A stretch of 64,000 bases of DNA from positions 1,426,001 through 1,490,000 of the forward strand of contig NZ_CP022436.1 in assembly GCF_002224285.1 (NCBI RefSeq), written 5' to 3'. The stretch comes from Arthrobacter sp. YN. Its GTDB lineage: Bacteria; Actinomycetota; Actinomycetes; Actinomycetales; Micrococcaceae. The position numbers and the translations under genes were made by a program. The first letter of the stretch is position 1; the number at the start of each line of letters is the position of its first letter. The notes under the pieces are model-generated. The model did not search any database and was not told the DNA's origin. It saw only the letters and a list, made by a program, of their open reading frames with translations. This document shows, piece by piece, positions 25,421 to 34,480 of the stretch.

Positions 25421-26114
25421 GACCTCCAACGAGCTCGAAGAGCTCATCCGGACGATCGCAGCCCTGCGTGAGCACTGCCCCTGGATGGGTGGGCTGACGC
25501 ACGAGTCGCTGGTGGAATACCTGATTGAGGAAGCCTACGAAGTGGTGGACTCGATCGAAGCCGGTGCGGTGGACGACGAGCTTCGCGGCGAGCTGGGTGA
25601 TGTACTGCTTCAGGTAGTGCTTCACGCCCGGCTCGCCGAGGAGCGCGGCAGCTTTGATTTCGACGCCGTTGCCCGGGGCATCAACGCCAAGATGGTCCGG
25701 CGAAACCAGCACGTCTTCAAGGCGGACGGTTCCCTGCGGGAGAGTTTTCCGGCCAGCGTCGAGGAAATCATCGTCAAGTGGGATGCCGCCAAACGTGCCG
25801 AGAAGCCGGAACGGAAGGATCCCTTTGAGGGCATCCCGCCGCACCTTCCTGCGTTGGCAGCAGCACAGAAGTCCCTGGATAGGGCAGCCCGCGCAGGGTT
25901 GGACGTTTCAGGGCTCGATGGTGATGCACGGTTGGTCGATCCACAGGGTGCGCTGACCGCCGTCGGACTTCCCGTCATCCCGGACTCGGAAGAGGCGCTC
26001 GGTGAGCTGCTGCTGGCTGTCGTGGCCGGTGCCCGGGAGCAAGGACTCGACGCCGAACGGGCCCTCCGTTCCGCAGTTCGATCGTTTCAGAACAGCCAGG
26101 CCCAGCCTTCATGA
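25398..26114 (+). CDS. mazG: MazG-type nucleoside triphosphate pyrophosphohydrolase
   Basis: 238 residues from ATG 25398, overlapping the end of add by 23 bases (an in-frame TTG at 25383 is an alternative). MazG hydrolyses (d)NTPs to monophosphates and pyrophosphate, a house-cleaning role. The E-E-x-x-E and E-x-x-D metal-site motifs are IEEAYEVVD and GELGDVLLQVVLHARLAEE. The N-terminal landmark reads HCPWMGGLTHESL where the E. coli-type protein has C-P-W-D-x-x-Q-T-H. A typical middle segment VRRNQHVF is present. The family often has a second weaker domain; here the C-terminal 100 residues are divergent. Confidence 0.88.
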   Translation: MPTPTSAKTSNELEELIRTIAALREHCPWMGGLTHESLVEYLIEEAYEVVDSIEAGAVDDELRGELGDVLLQVVLHARLAEERGSFDFDAVARGINAKMVRRNQHVFKADGSLRESFPASVEEIIVKWDAAKRAEKPERKDPFEGIPPHLPALAAAQKSLDRAARAGLDVSGLDGDARLVDPQGALTAVGLPVIPDSEEALGELLLAVVAGAREQGLDAERALRSAVRSFQNSQAQPS

Positions 26115-26146
26115 CGTGAGTCTTTGGAAGTTGTTCCGTAACCTAA

Positions 26147-27511
<1,365 letters not shown>

Positions 27512-27529
27512 CCTTCAGCGAAAACACGT

Positions 27530-27567
27530 AACCGGTGGCTATGGTGGAAAGACCATGGCCACCGGTT
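27530..27567 (+). terminator. Terminator of eno
   Basis: AACCGGTGGCTATGGT and ACCATGGCCACCGGTT pair around a short loop and are followed by CTGTTT, 19 bases after the stop. Confidence 0.8.
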
Positions 27568-27659
27568 CTGTTTAACGCCGGTTCTGCTCAACACGGGCCA
27601 GGTCAACAACAGCAAGCGCAGCAACCCGCCAGGCAAGCACCGGGCATTACAGGAGTGTC

Positions 27660-28429
27660 ATGGCCACCCGTCGTCCAAAGGTACCCAGGGCCGACGCACT
27701 GGGCCCCTCCAGTGCAGGCCGTTCCTCCGGTGCGGGCCGCCCCGCCAGCGAAACCCGGGCCACCGGCGCCAGTCCGCGAACTGCCGCCAAAAGCACTGAG
27801 GGTGCAGGGACAAAAGGTTCCGGTTCCAGTAGCGGCGATGTCATCAAAGCCGAGTTTGGCGGACCGCGGATAACTGCCAAAACCTCGACGCCGGCTGCCG
27901 GCACCAAAGCACCTGCCGCCGGCAGCGCACCAACCGGCAGGACTGCCGGCAAGAAGCCCACCGTGGGCCAATCCAAGCCCGCGGGCAAGGCTCCCAGCAC
28001 GCCGGACACCAAGGCCACAGCTGACCATGATCTGGATCCCGTACCGGCCAAAGCGTTTTCCGGCAGGATGCTGGCGCTGGCAGTAGTCATGATTGCGATC
28101 ACCATTATGTTGGCCCCACGGTGAAGATTTTCCTGGAGAAGCGTGCCGAAATTTCAGCGTTGGAGGCCGAAATTGCAGGACGGAAAGCAGAGCAGGCCGA
28201 GCTCAACAAGCAGCTTTCCCGGTGGCAGGACCCCAACTACGTGAAACAACAGGCCCGCGACCGCATTAACATGGTTATGCCGGGTGAAACAGGTTACTGG
28301 GTGTTTGGGGGAGAAGAAGCCGCCGGCACGCCGGGTGGCCGCACCGGCTCCGGATCGTCTGCAAACCCGGAGAATCTGCCCTGGGTGGATGCTCTGTGGG
28401 AGTCAATCAGACGATCGGCAACTGACTAG
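27660..28429 (+). pseudogene. FtsB/DivIC-like septum formation initiator, split by a single-base frameshift
   Basis: ATG 27660 (CAGGAG upstream) opens a frame for a 130-residue proline/alanine/glycine/lysine-rich cytoplasmic tail and a single transmembrane helix (MLALAVVMIAITIMLAP). At CCCC 28114-28117 it shifts and stops. The next frame continues as KIFLEKRAEISALEAEIAGR, a coiled coil, then QDPNYVKQQARDRINMVMPG and E-T-G-Y-W-V, the diagnostic FtsB/DivIC ending. With one added C the join reads L-A-P-T-V-K-I-F, giving 256 residues, the usual size in this group. FtsB is a bitopic divisome protein. Because the gene is expected to be essential, a sequencing error is the best explanation. It lies between eno and DUF501 as in related genomes. 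Confidence 0.82.
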
Positions 28430-28434
28430 ACGCG

Positions 28435-29181
28435 GTGCCCACCGCCGTCGTGTCCGCAGTGGACACGGCAACAAGGGCAGGAAGGGTGGCAGCGCAAGTG
28501 GAAGAGAACACGGCAGCCGTGCCGCAGGAATCCCGCCAGCCATCAGCACATGATCTTGAGGTCCTCAGCCGCCAGCTCGGCAGGCCGGTTCGGGATGTCG
28601 TTGAGATCCCTGCACGGTGCGTCTGCGGCAATCCGCTGGTGGCGGCTACTGCGCCGCGGCTCAGCAACGGAACACCGTTCCCCACCACGTTCTACCTAAC
28701 CCACCCCGTCATCACCTCCGCGGTGTCGCGGTTGGAAGCGGGCGGGCTCATGAATGAGATGAATCATCGACTCACGGCCGACCAGGACCTGGCGGGCGCC
28801 TATCACAGCGCCCACGAGGCCTACCTCCAGGCCCGCAATGACATCGCCGGGCGCTCCGGAACCGGCGCTGTCCCCGAGATCGACGGCATCTCCGCCGGTG
28901 GCATGCCCTCCCGGGTGAAGTGCCTCCACGTCTTGGTAGGGCATTCCCTGGCCGCAGGGCCGGGCGTCAACCCGCTGGGAGACGAAGCACTGGGCGCCAT
29001 CACGGAGTGGTGGACCAAGGACCGTTGTTACTGCGATGGCGCGTGGGACACTGCCGGTGAGGCACCCTCCCGGGACCTGAGCCGGCACGGGCCGCAGGGG
29101 CTGCCGGACATCGTGGGGCGCCCGGCGCCGGTTCGTAAACCGAAGACGGACACTCCGGGCCACCAGGAAGGCACTGCATGA
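28435..29181 (+). CDS. DUF501 domain protein
   Basis: 248 residues from GTG 28435; a downstream GTG in the same frame could be the real start, since the first 35 residues look unstructured. The DUF501 core begins at LEVLSRQLGRPVRDVVEIPA and contains CVCGNPLVAATAPRLSNGTP, FPTTFYLTHP and CLHVLVGHSLAAGPGVNPLG. Invariant cysteines and histidines (RCVCG, KCLHVL, RCYCDG) suggest metal binding, but the function is unknown. It lies five bases after the ftsB-like gene, and its end overlaps ppx by four bases, a very conserved actinobacterial order. Confidence 0.88.
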   Translation: MPTAVVSAVDTATRAGRVAAQVEENTAAVPQESRQPSAHDLEVLSRQLGRPVRDVVEIPARCVCGNPLVAATAPRLSNGTPFPTTFYLTHPVITSAVSRLEAGGLMNEMNHRLTADQDLAGAYHSAHEAYLQARNDIAGRSGTGAVPEIDGISAGGMPSRVKCLHVLVGHSLAAGPGVNPLGDEALGAITEWWTKDRCYCDGAWDTAGEAPSRDLSRHGPQGLPDIVGRPAPVRKPKTDTPGHQEGTA

Positions 29182-30134
29182 GCCGCGTTGCAGCGATCGA
29201 CTGCGGAACCAACTCCATCCGCCTCCTTATCGCGGATGCTTCAGCAGACGGCGCACCGGGCCCGCTGGCCGACGTCGTGCGTGAAATGCGCGTGGTTCGA
29301 CTCGGCCAGGGTGTCGATGCCACCGGCGAGCTTGCACCCGAGGCCTTGGAACGCACGTTCGCAGCAACACGTGACTACGCCGAACTCATCAAGGTGCACG
29401 GCGCCGGGCACGTCCGCTTCGCGGCGACGTCCGCCACCCGCGACGCCCGAAACCGGCAGGCGTTCGTGGACGGCATCCGCGATCTCCTGGGTGTGGAGCC
29501 TGAGGTCATTTCCGGGGACGAGGAAGCGGCGCTGTCCTTCGCCGGCGCCAGCAGTGTCCTGCCGGCCACGGGGGAGGACCCCATCCTGGTGGTGGACCTC
29601 GGTGGCGGCAGTACTGAGTTCGTCCTGGGCGACTCCACTGGCGTCATCGCGGCACGATCCGTGGACATCGGCTGCGTGCGGCTCACCGAACGTCACCTCC
29701 GCAGCGATCCGCCCACCGCTGCGCAAATCGCGGCAGCAGAGGCCGACGTCGACGCCGCACTTGACCTTGCCGCGCAGACGGTACCGCTGGACCGCGCCAC
29801 AGCCGTGGTGGGCGTTGCGGGTTCCATCACCACCATCACGGCCCACGCGCTGGGCCTGAGTGAATACCAGCCGAACCGGATCCATGGTGCGTCACTCGAT
29901 CTCGAAACCATCACCGACGCCTGCACCAACCTGCTGGAAATGACGCGGGACGAGCGCGCAGCGCTTCCGTACATGCATCCGGGCCGCGTGGACGTTATTG
30001 GTGCCGGCGCCTTGGTGTGGCGCCGGATCCTGGACCGTCTGGCCAGTGTCAGCAGTGGCAGGATCGCTACGGCCGTCTCCAGCGAGCATGACATCCTGGA
30101 TGGCATTGCCCTCAGCATCCGGGACCCCGCATGA
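29178..30134 (+). CDS. ppx: Ppx/GppA family exopolyphosphatase
   Basis: 318 residues. The actin-like ATPase-fold landmarks are AAIDCGTNSIRLLIAD at the N-terminus (phosphate 1), VRFAATSATRDARN, the phosphate-2 region LVVDLGGGSTEFVLGD, and the adenosine-type motif VVGVAGSITTITAHALG. It is the short actinobacterial form lacking the C-terminal HD domain of the E. coli enzyme. It hydrolyses inorganic polyphosphate and possibly pppGpp. It overlaps DUF501 upstream and the protease downstream (ATGA at 30131-30134). Confidence 0.93.
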   Translation: MSRVAAIDCGTNSIRLLIADASADGAPGPLADVVREMRVVRLGQGVDATGELAPEALERTFAATRDYAELIKVHGAGHVRFAATSATRDARNRQAFVDGIRDLLGVEPEVISGDEEAALSFAGASSVLPATGEDPILVVDLGGGSTEFVLGDSTGVIAARSVDIGCVRLTERHLRSDPPTAAQIAAAEADVDAALDLAAQTVPLDRATAVVGVAGSITTITAHALGLSEYQPNRIHGASLDLETITDACTNLLEMTRDERAALPYMHPGRVDVIGAGALVWRRILDRLASVSSGRIATAVSSEHDILDGIALSIRDPA

Positions 30135-31522
30135 CGTTGCGTTTTCGCCGGACTTTCTCTGCTGCCCTTGCCACAGCCTTGGCAGGCGGGGCGTTGGCGG
30201 GTGCGTTGTTGACGGCGCCTGCCGCCACTGCAGACGCATGGCGGGACAAAGAGTTCTGGCTCAAGGATTCGGGTGTGATCAACGCCTGGCAGGTGTCCAA
30301 GGGTGCCGGCGTGAAGGTTGCGATCATCGACAGCGGCATTGATGGAAACCACCCGGACCTCAAAGGCGTGGTGGTGGGCGGGACGGACGTTTCGGGCGCG
30401 GGAGCACCCAATGGGCAAAAGAGTATTGGTGCCAAGACCGAGCACGGAACCTTGGTTGCCACGATGCTCGCCGGGCGGGGCCACACCACCCCCACGGCCT
30501 CGCCTTCACCAACGGGATCCGCGCCCCCTCCAGGGCCGCCCACCATCCCTCCTGCCGGGGGGCCGGATGGGATCACCGGTGTCGCGCCTGAAGCGCAAAT
30601 CCTGGCCGTCTCCACCTGGCTCGGATCACCCAACCCGGGCGGCAAAACGGATCAGGAGCAGATTCCGGACGCCGTGCGGTGGGCCGTGGACAACGGCGCC
30701 AAGGTCATCAACATCTCCTTGGGCAGTACCTCGCCGGACTGGCCGCAGAGCTGGGATGCGGCGTTCCTTTATGCAGAGCAGAAGGACGTGGTGATCGTCG
30801 CCGCCGCCGGCAACCGCGTGGGCGGCAACGTGCAGGTCGGAGCCCCGGCGACCATTCCCGGTGTCCTGACCGTCGCCGGACTCGACGGTGAGGGGCGCGC
30901 CAGCGTCGACTCCTCGTCCCAGGGCATCAGCATCGGCGTCGCCGCGCCGGCCGAGAAGCTGGTAGGCGGCATCCCCGGCGGCGGATACGCCGAATGGGCG
31001 GGAACGTCCGGTGCTGCCCCCATCGTTTCCGGTGTGGCCGCCCTCATCCGTTCCAAATGGCCGGAGATGAGTGCCAATCAGGTCATCAACAGAATTGTGA
31101 GCACGGCCAAGGACGCGGGAGCTCCGGGCAAGGATCCCCTCTACGGCTACGGCATCCTTAACGCCGACGCGGCCCTGAAAGATGACGTGGCTGCCACCAG
31201 CAGCAACCCGCTGGGTTCCATCGCTGATTGGATCCGGGTCCACCGCCGGGGAGATTTCAGCGAGCCGTCGCAGGCTCCCGTGGCGAGCCCCACCAGCGCA
31301 GCACCCACGCTCGCCGATCCGACCGTTCCGGCCGCGAAGACGCCGGCGACCGTCGACGACGCCTTGCCGGCCGCCGTCGTGCTTGGTTTTGGAGCCTTGT
31401 TCCTTGCCCTGGTGACGGGCGCCGCGATCCAGTTGCGGAAGGTCTCCAAAAACGCGCCAGCGGTGGCCGAGGAAGCCGAAACGGGTGCGCTTCTGAAAGT
31501 GGATCCACCCACCCGGACGTAG
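30131..31522 (+). CDS. S8 (subtilisin/mycosin-like) secreted, membrane-anchored serine protease
   Basis: 463 residues. A Sec signal peptide (basic start, hydrophobic core, AATADA cleavage region) and a C-terminal helix (AAVVLGFGALFLALVTGAAI) followed by a charged tail indicate a type I protein with the catalytic domain outside. The triad is visible: Asp in KVAIIDSGIDGNHPDL, His in TEHGTLVATM, Ser in WAGTSGAAPIVSGVAALI. A disordered proline/threonine/serine loop (about residues 117-140) interrupts the catalytic domain, as in mycosins, but no ESX secretion genes are near. Between the domain and the anchor lies an alanine/proline-rich spacer. Substrate is unknown. It overlaps ppx by four bases. 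Confidence 0.9.
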   Translation: MTLRFRRTFSAALATALAGGALAGALLTAPAATADAWRDKEFWLKDSGVINAWQVSKGAGVKVAIIDSGIDGNHPDLKGVVVGGTDVSGAGAPNGQKSIGAKTEHGTLVATMLAGRGHTTPTASPSPTGSAPPPGPPTIPPAGGPDGITGVAPEAQILAVSTWLGSPNPGGKTDQEQIPDAVRWAVDNGAKVINISLGSTSPDWPQSWDAAFLYAEQKDVVIVAAAGNRVGGNVQVGAPATIPGVLTVAGLDGEGRASVDSSSQGISIGVAAPAEKLVGGIPGGGYAEWAGTSGAAPIVSGVAALIRSKWPEMSANQVINRIVSTAKDAGAPGKDPLYGYGILNADAALKDDVAATSSNPLGSIADWIRVHRRGDFSEPSQAPVASPTSAAPTLADPTVPAAKTPATVDDALPAAVVLGFGALFLALVTGAAIQLRKVSKNAPAVAEEAETGALLKVDPPTRT

Positions 31523-31548
31523 TTAGTGAAGATTTTCACAAAGTACTG

Positions 31549-31554
31549 TACTCT
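31549..31554 (+). promoter_or_regulatory. -10 element of a probably leaderless NDH-2 mRNA
   Basis: TACTCT at 31549-31554 followed by six bases and ATG 31561, without a ribosome-binding site. Confidence 0.55.
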
Positions 31555-31560
31555 GGACAC

Positions 31561-33021
31561 ATGGCAACCACCCCAGAGCTCATTGACCGTCCCCGGGTTC
31601 TCGTCGTCGGCGGCGGCTACGTCGGCTTGTACGTAGCCCTCAAACTGCAGAAGAAGATCGCGAACGCCGGCGGCATCGTCACCGTCGTTGATCCACTGCC
31701 GTACATGACCTACCAGCCCTTCCTCCCGGAAGTAGCCGGTGGCAACATCGAGGCACGCCACGCCGTCGTCTCCCACCGTCAGCACCTGAAGCAGACTGAG
31801 CTCATCCAGGGCCGCGTCACCAGCATCGACCACGCCAACAGGACCGCGGTCATCGCCCCGTCCGACGGCGGCGACAACTTCGAAATCCCGTACTTCGACG
31901 TCGTCATCGCAGCAGGCGCCATTACCCGTACCTTCCCCATCAAGGGCCTCGCGGACAAGGGCATCGGCCTGAAGACCATCGAGGAAGCCGTTGCACTGCG
32001 CAACAAGGTGCTGGAGCGCATTGAAGCCGCTTCCACCATGACCGACCCCGCAGAGCGCGCCAAGGCACTGACCTTCGTCGTGGTGGGTGGCGGCTTCGCC
32101 GGCATCGAGTGCCTCACCGAGATGGAAGACCTCGCCCGCGCCGCGGTCCGCAACAACCCGCGCATCCGCCAGGAAGAAGTCCGCTTCATCCTGGTCGAAG
32201 CCATGGGCCGCATCATGCCTGAGGTCACTGCCTCGCAGGCCGAGTGGGTTGTGGAGCACCTCCGCAGCCGTGGCATCGAAGTACTCCTCAACACTTCCCT
32301 TGACAGCGCCGAGGGCAACCTCAAGCTGATCAACCTCCCGGACAAGACCCCGGCCCAGGAAGTTGAAGCAGACACCCTGGTATGGGCTGCCGGCGTGCAG
32401 GCCAACCCGATGATCCGCTCCACCGACTTCCCGCTGGAACCCCGTGGCCGTGTCCGCGTCCTCCCGGACCTGCGTATCGCAGGCGACGAAGGCATCGTGG
32501 AGAACGCCTGGGCCGCCGGCGACATCGCAGCTGTTCCGGACCTCACGGGCAAGGGCCTGCCGGACGGCACCTGCGTCCCCAACGCCCAGCACGCTCTTCG
32601 CCAGGCCAAGAAGCTCGCCAAGAACCTGTGGGCATCCCGCTGGGACAAGCCGCTGCACGACTACAAGCACAAGAACCTTGGTGCTGTGGCCGGCTTCGGC
32701 GAGTGGAAGGGTGTTGCCAACATCAACCTGCTCGGCCGTATCGGTCTCAAGGGCGGCCTCGCCTGGCTGGCACACCGTGGTTACCACGGCATGGCCATGC
32801 CCACGGTTGAGCGCAAGTTCCGTGTGATCTTCGGCTGGATCCTGGCCTTCTTCGCCGGCCGCGACACCACGCAGCTGATGGACCTCGACAACCCGCGCGG
32901 TGCCTTCGTGGCCGCTGCAACGCCGGCTCCCAAGCCCGCAGCTGCTCCGGCACCTGCTCCGGTGGAAGCCAAGCCGGTTGCCGAGGAAGCCAAGACCCCG
33001 GTCACTGCTGACGCCAAGTAG
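31561..33021 (+). CDS. ndh: Type II NADH:quinone oxidoreductase (NDH-2)
   Basis: 486 residues from ATG 31561. Two Rossmann folds are visible: FAD site VLVVGGGYVGLYVALKL at the start and NADH site FVVVGGGFAGIECLTEMED near residue 180. The FAD-closing motif AWAAGDIAAVPD and the quinone-side motif VPNAQHALRQAKKLAKN follow. The C-terminal membrane-dipping helix region (FRVIFGWILAFFAGRDTTQL) precedes an alanine/proline/lysine-rich tail of about 40 residues that is variable in the family. It feeds electrons from NADH into the quinone pool without pumping protons and acts with the sdh complex in the same chain. It is preceded by its own leaderless promoter. Confidence 0.94.
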   Translation: MATTPELIDRPRVLVVGGGYVGLYVALKLQKKIANAGGIVTVVDPLPYMTYQPFLPEVAGGNIEARHAVVSHRQHLKQTELIQGRVTSIDHANRTAVIAPSDGGDNFEIPYFDVVIAAGAITRTFPIKGLADKGIGLKTIEEAVALRNKVLERIEAASTMTDPAERAKALTFVVVGGGFAGIECLTEMEDLARAAVRNNPRIRQEEVRFILVEAMGRIMPEVTASQAEWVVEHLRSRGIEVLLNTSLDSAEGNLKLINLPDKTPAQEVEADTLVWAAGVQANPMIRSTDFPLEPRGRVRVLPDLRIAGDEGIVENAWAAGDIAAVPDLTGKGLPDGTCVPNAQHALRQAKKLAKNLWASRWDKPLHDYKHKNLGAVAGFGEWKGVANINLLGRIGLKGGLAWLAHRGYHGMAMPTVERKFRVIFGWILAFFAGRDTTQLMDLDNPRGAFVAAATPAPKPAAAPAPAPVEAKPVAEEAKTPVTADAK

Positions 33022-33050
33022 TCCACGCACGACGCAGTCCACGCACGACG
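33020..33050 (+). repeat. Tandem duplication of a 15-base unit at the ndh 3' end
   Basis: AGTCCACGCACGACG at 33020-33034 and again at 33036-33050, separated by one C. The first copy begins inside the ndh stop codon and the second runs into the terminator stem, which suggests local slippage. Confidence 0.8.
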
Positions 33051-33084
33051 GCGGTCGCTCCCTTTCGGGGAGTGGCCGCCGTCG
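33046..33084 (+). terminator. Terminator of ndh
   Basis: CGACGGCGGTCGCTCCC and GGGGAGTGGCCGCCGTCG pair around a short TTTC loop with one mismatch, followed by GCGTTT. Confidence 0.75.
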
Positions 33085-33130
33085 GCGTTTAAGCAGGTGT
33101 GCGCACTGCGTTGCCGGGTTGCTGCGCCCC

Positions 33131-33136
33131 TAGACT
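33131..33136 (+). promoter_or_regulatory. -10 element of a probably leaderless ACT-GNAT mRNA
   Basis: TAGACT at 33131-33136, six bases, then ATG 33143; no ribosome-binding site is present. Confidence 0.6.
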
Positions 33137-33142
33137 GTTGCC

Positions 33143-34063
33143 ATGCCCGGCGAAACCAATCTGAAGACACTCCTGCAATCCCTTCACCCCAAAGCCCGCG
33201 ATGGCGACTACGTCTATGCCCTGTGGCCACACGGCAGGCCACTGGAGGGCGGGATCGAGGCGGCTGTGCGCGAGGCGGAGGGCCTTACGGTTGTCCTCCG
33301 CCGGGACGAGGCTGATTCTCTGGGTCTCAGCTACGACTTCGTGGCCACATGGATCACGCTCCAGGTCCATTCGGCACTCGAAGCGGTGGGCCTTACGGCT
33401 GCCGTGAGCGCCGCGCTGACCCACGCGGGAATCAGCTGCAACGTCCTGGCGGGCTTCCACCACGACCACCTCCTGGTGCCTTCCGCCGACGCGGGCCGGG
33501 CCATGGATGTGCTCCGGCTTTTGGGCAAGGGTCTGGTGCTCCGAAGTGAGCGTCCCGAGGACCGCCCCGAGATTCTGGACCTGACTGCCCAGGCCTTCTC
33601 CGTCTCGCCGGTGACCGGTGAGCCCGTGGAAGGCGTGCCGATTGAAGTAGGGCTGCTGCGCGAGCTTTTTGAGTGCCCTGAATATCTTCCTGAGTTCAGC
33701 ATCGTCGCGGAAATGGGTGGGGAGATTGTGGGGCATGCCATCAGCACGCGGGGCTGGATCGGGGACTTGGAACTGCTGGGGTTGGGCCCGATCGGCGTGC
33801 TTCCCGCCTTTCAGAAGCGCGGGGTCGGTTCAGCGTTGATGCGCGAGACTGCGGCCCGTGCCACAGCCGCAGGTGAGCCCGGCATCGCCCTGCTCGGCAG
33901 CCCCCTGTACTACCCGCGCTTCGGTTACGTGCCGGCAACCTCTGTGGGTGTGCAACCGCCTGAGGCGATGTGGGGCGATCATTTCCAGTTGTTGACGCTT
34001 CCCGCATGGCCCGACGACGTCCGCGGCACCTTCCGCTACGCAGGTCCATTCAGCGGGCTATAG
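33143..34063 (+). CDS. Fusion of an ACT-like domain with a GNAT N-acetyltransferase
   Basis: 306 residues from ATG 33143. Residues 1-130 resemble the stand-alone ACT-domain proteins: LQSLHPKARDGDYVYALWP, SLGLSYDFVATWITLQVHSA, GISCNVLAGFHHDHLLVPSA. Residues 135-300 form a GNAT domain: RSERPEDRPEILDLTAQAF, EMGGEIVGHAISTRGWIG, then the acetyl-CoA pyrophosphate loop in LPAFQKRGVGSALMRETAAR (Q-K-R-G-V-G-S-A-L). The first half would bind a small ligand, perhaps an amino acid, and could gate the acetyltransferase half; this is inference. The gene stands alone just upstream of a tRNA gene. Confidence 0.82.
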   Translation: MPGETNLKTLLQSLHPKARDGDYVYALWPHGRPLEGGIEAAVREAEGLTVVLRRDEADSLGLSYDFVATWITLQVHSALEAVGLTAAVSAALTHAGISCNVLAGFHHDHLLVPSADAGRAMDVLRLLGKGLVLRSERPEDRPEILDLTAQAFSVSPVTGEPVEGVPIEVGLLRELFECPEYLPEFSIVAEMGGEIVGHAISTRGWIGDLELLGLGPIGVLPAFQKRGVGSALMRETAARATAAGEPGIALLGSPLYYPRFGYVPATSVGVQPPEAMWGDHFQLLTLPAWPDDVRGTFRYAGPFSGL

Positions 34064-34069
34064 CTGGGA

Positions 34070-34075
34070 TACCAT
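34070..34075 (+). promoter_or_regulatory. Possible -10 element of the tRNA promoter
   Basis: TACCAT at 34070-34075 lies about ten bases before the mature tRNA 5' end. No clear -35 is seen. Confidence 0.4.
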
Positions 34076-34084
34076 GGTGCGGGC

Positions 34085-34158
34085 GCCCCAGTAGCCCAAT
34101 TGGCAGAGGCAGCGGACTTAAAATCCGCGTGTTGTGGGTTCGAGTCCCACCTGGGGCA
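34085..34158 (+). tRNA. tRNA with anticodon UAA (decodes UUA, Leu) and short variable arm
   Basis: 74 bases with a complete cloverleaf: acceptor GCCCCAG/CTGGGGC plus discriminator A34158; D arm GCC/GGC with the GG of the D loop at 34102-34103; anticodon stem GCGGA/TCCGC with loop CTTAAAA, so the anticodon is TAA at 34119-34121; T stem GTGGG/CCCAC with loop TTCGAGT. The variable region is only five bases (GTGTT), a class I shape, whereas bacterial leucine tRNAs normally have the long class II arm. The 3' CCA is not encoded. A terminator with a T tract follows within 60 bases, so it is a single-gene unit. Confidence 0.93.
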
Positions 34159-34170
34159 CACACAGAAATA

Positions 34171-34216
34171 CCCCCGAAACCCTTGCGAACAAAGGGGATT
34201 CGGGGGCTTTTTGTTT
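34171..34216 (+). terminator. Terminator of the tRNA gene
   Basis: CCCCCGAA and TTCGGGGG enclose a loop and are followed by CTTTTTGTTTT, a canonical intrinsic terminator. Confidence 0.9.
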
Positions 34217-34365
34217 TCACCCGAGCGGCCACCTCATCGTGCCTTGGTGGCCTGTTTGGTAGTTGGCTTCCCCGCCCATATCGCTTTCGCCGTGCTCCTG
34301 AGGATCCTCCGCGGAAATTCCCAGCCGGCTCGTAGATTCCCCACAGGCAACGAGTGTTATAGGGA

Positions 34366-34381
34366 TGTGACCTGAATCACT
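34366..34381. promoter_or_regulatory. CRP/GlxR-like site upstream of the amino-acid binding protein
   Basis: TGTGACCTGAATCACT fits the TGTGA-N6-TCACA consensus of actinobacterial CRP/GlxR regulators with one mismatch at the last base. It is 100 bases before the start codon. A matching site lies before the permease operon of the same transporter (41121-41136). Confidence 0.6.
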
Positions 34382-34480
34382 TATGTTCGCCGCGCAATTG
34401 CATTAGTTTGAGTCTTAATCAGGAACACCTGAGTAATCGCATCAAAGGCAGTTCGCACCTTTCGATCGAGGAGACAACGC

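Larger units (their letters stand above)
34159..34480. other. Intergenic region between tRNA and the liv-type binding protein
   Basis: It holds no credible gene. It contains the tRNA terminator (34171-34216), a CRP/GlxR-like site (34366-34381), and an AT-rich stretch (about 34376-34440) that probably contains the promoter of the binding-protein gene. The ribosome-binding site GAGGAG precedes ATG 34481. Confidence 0.6.
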
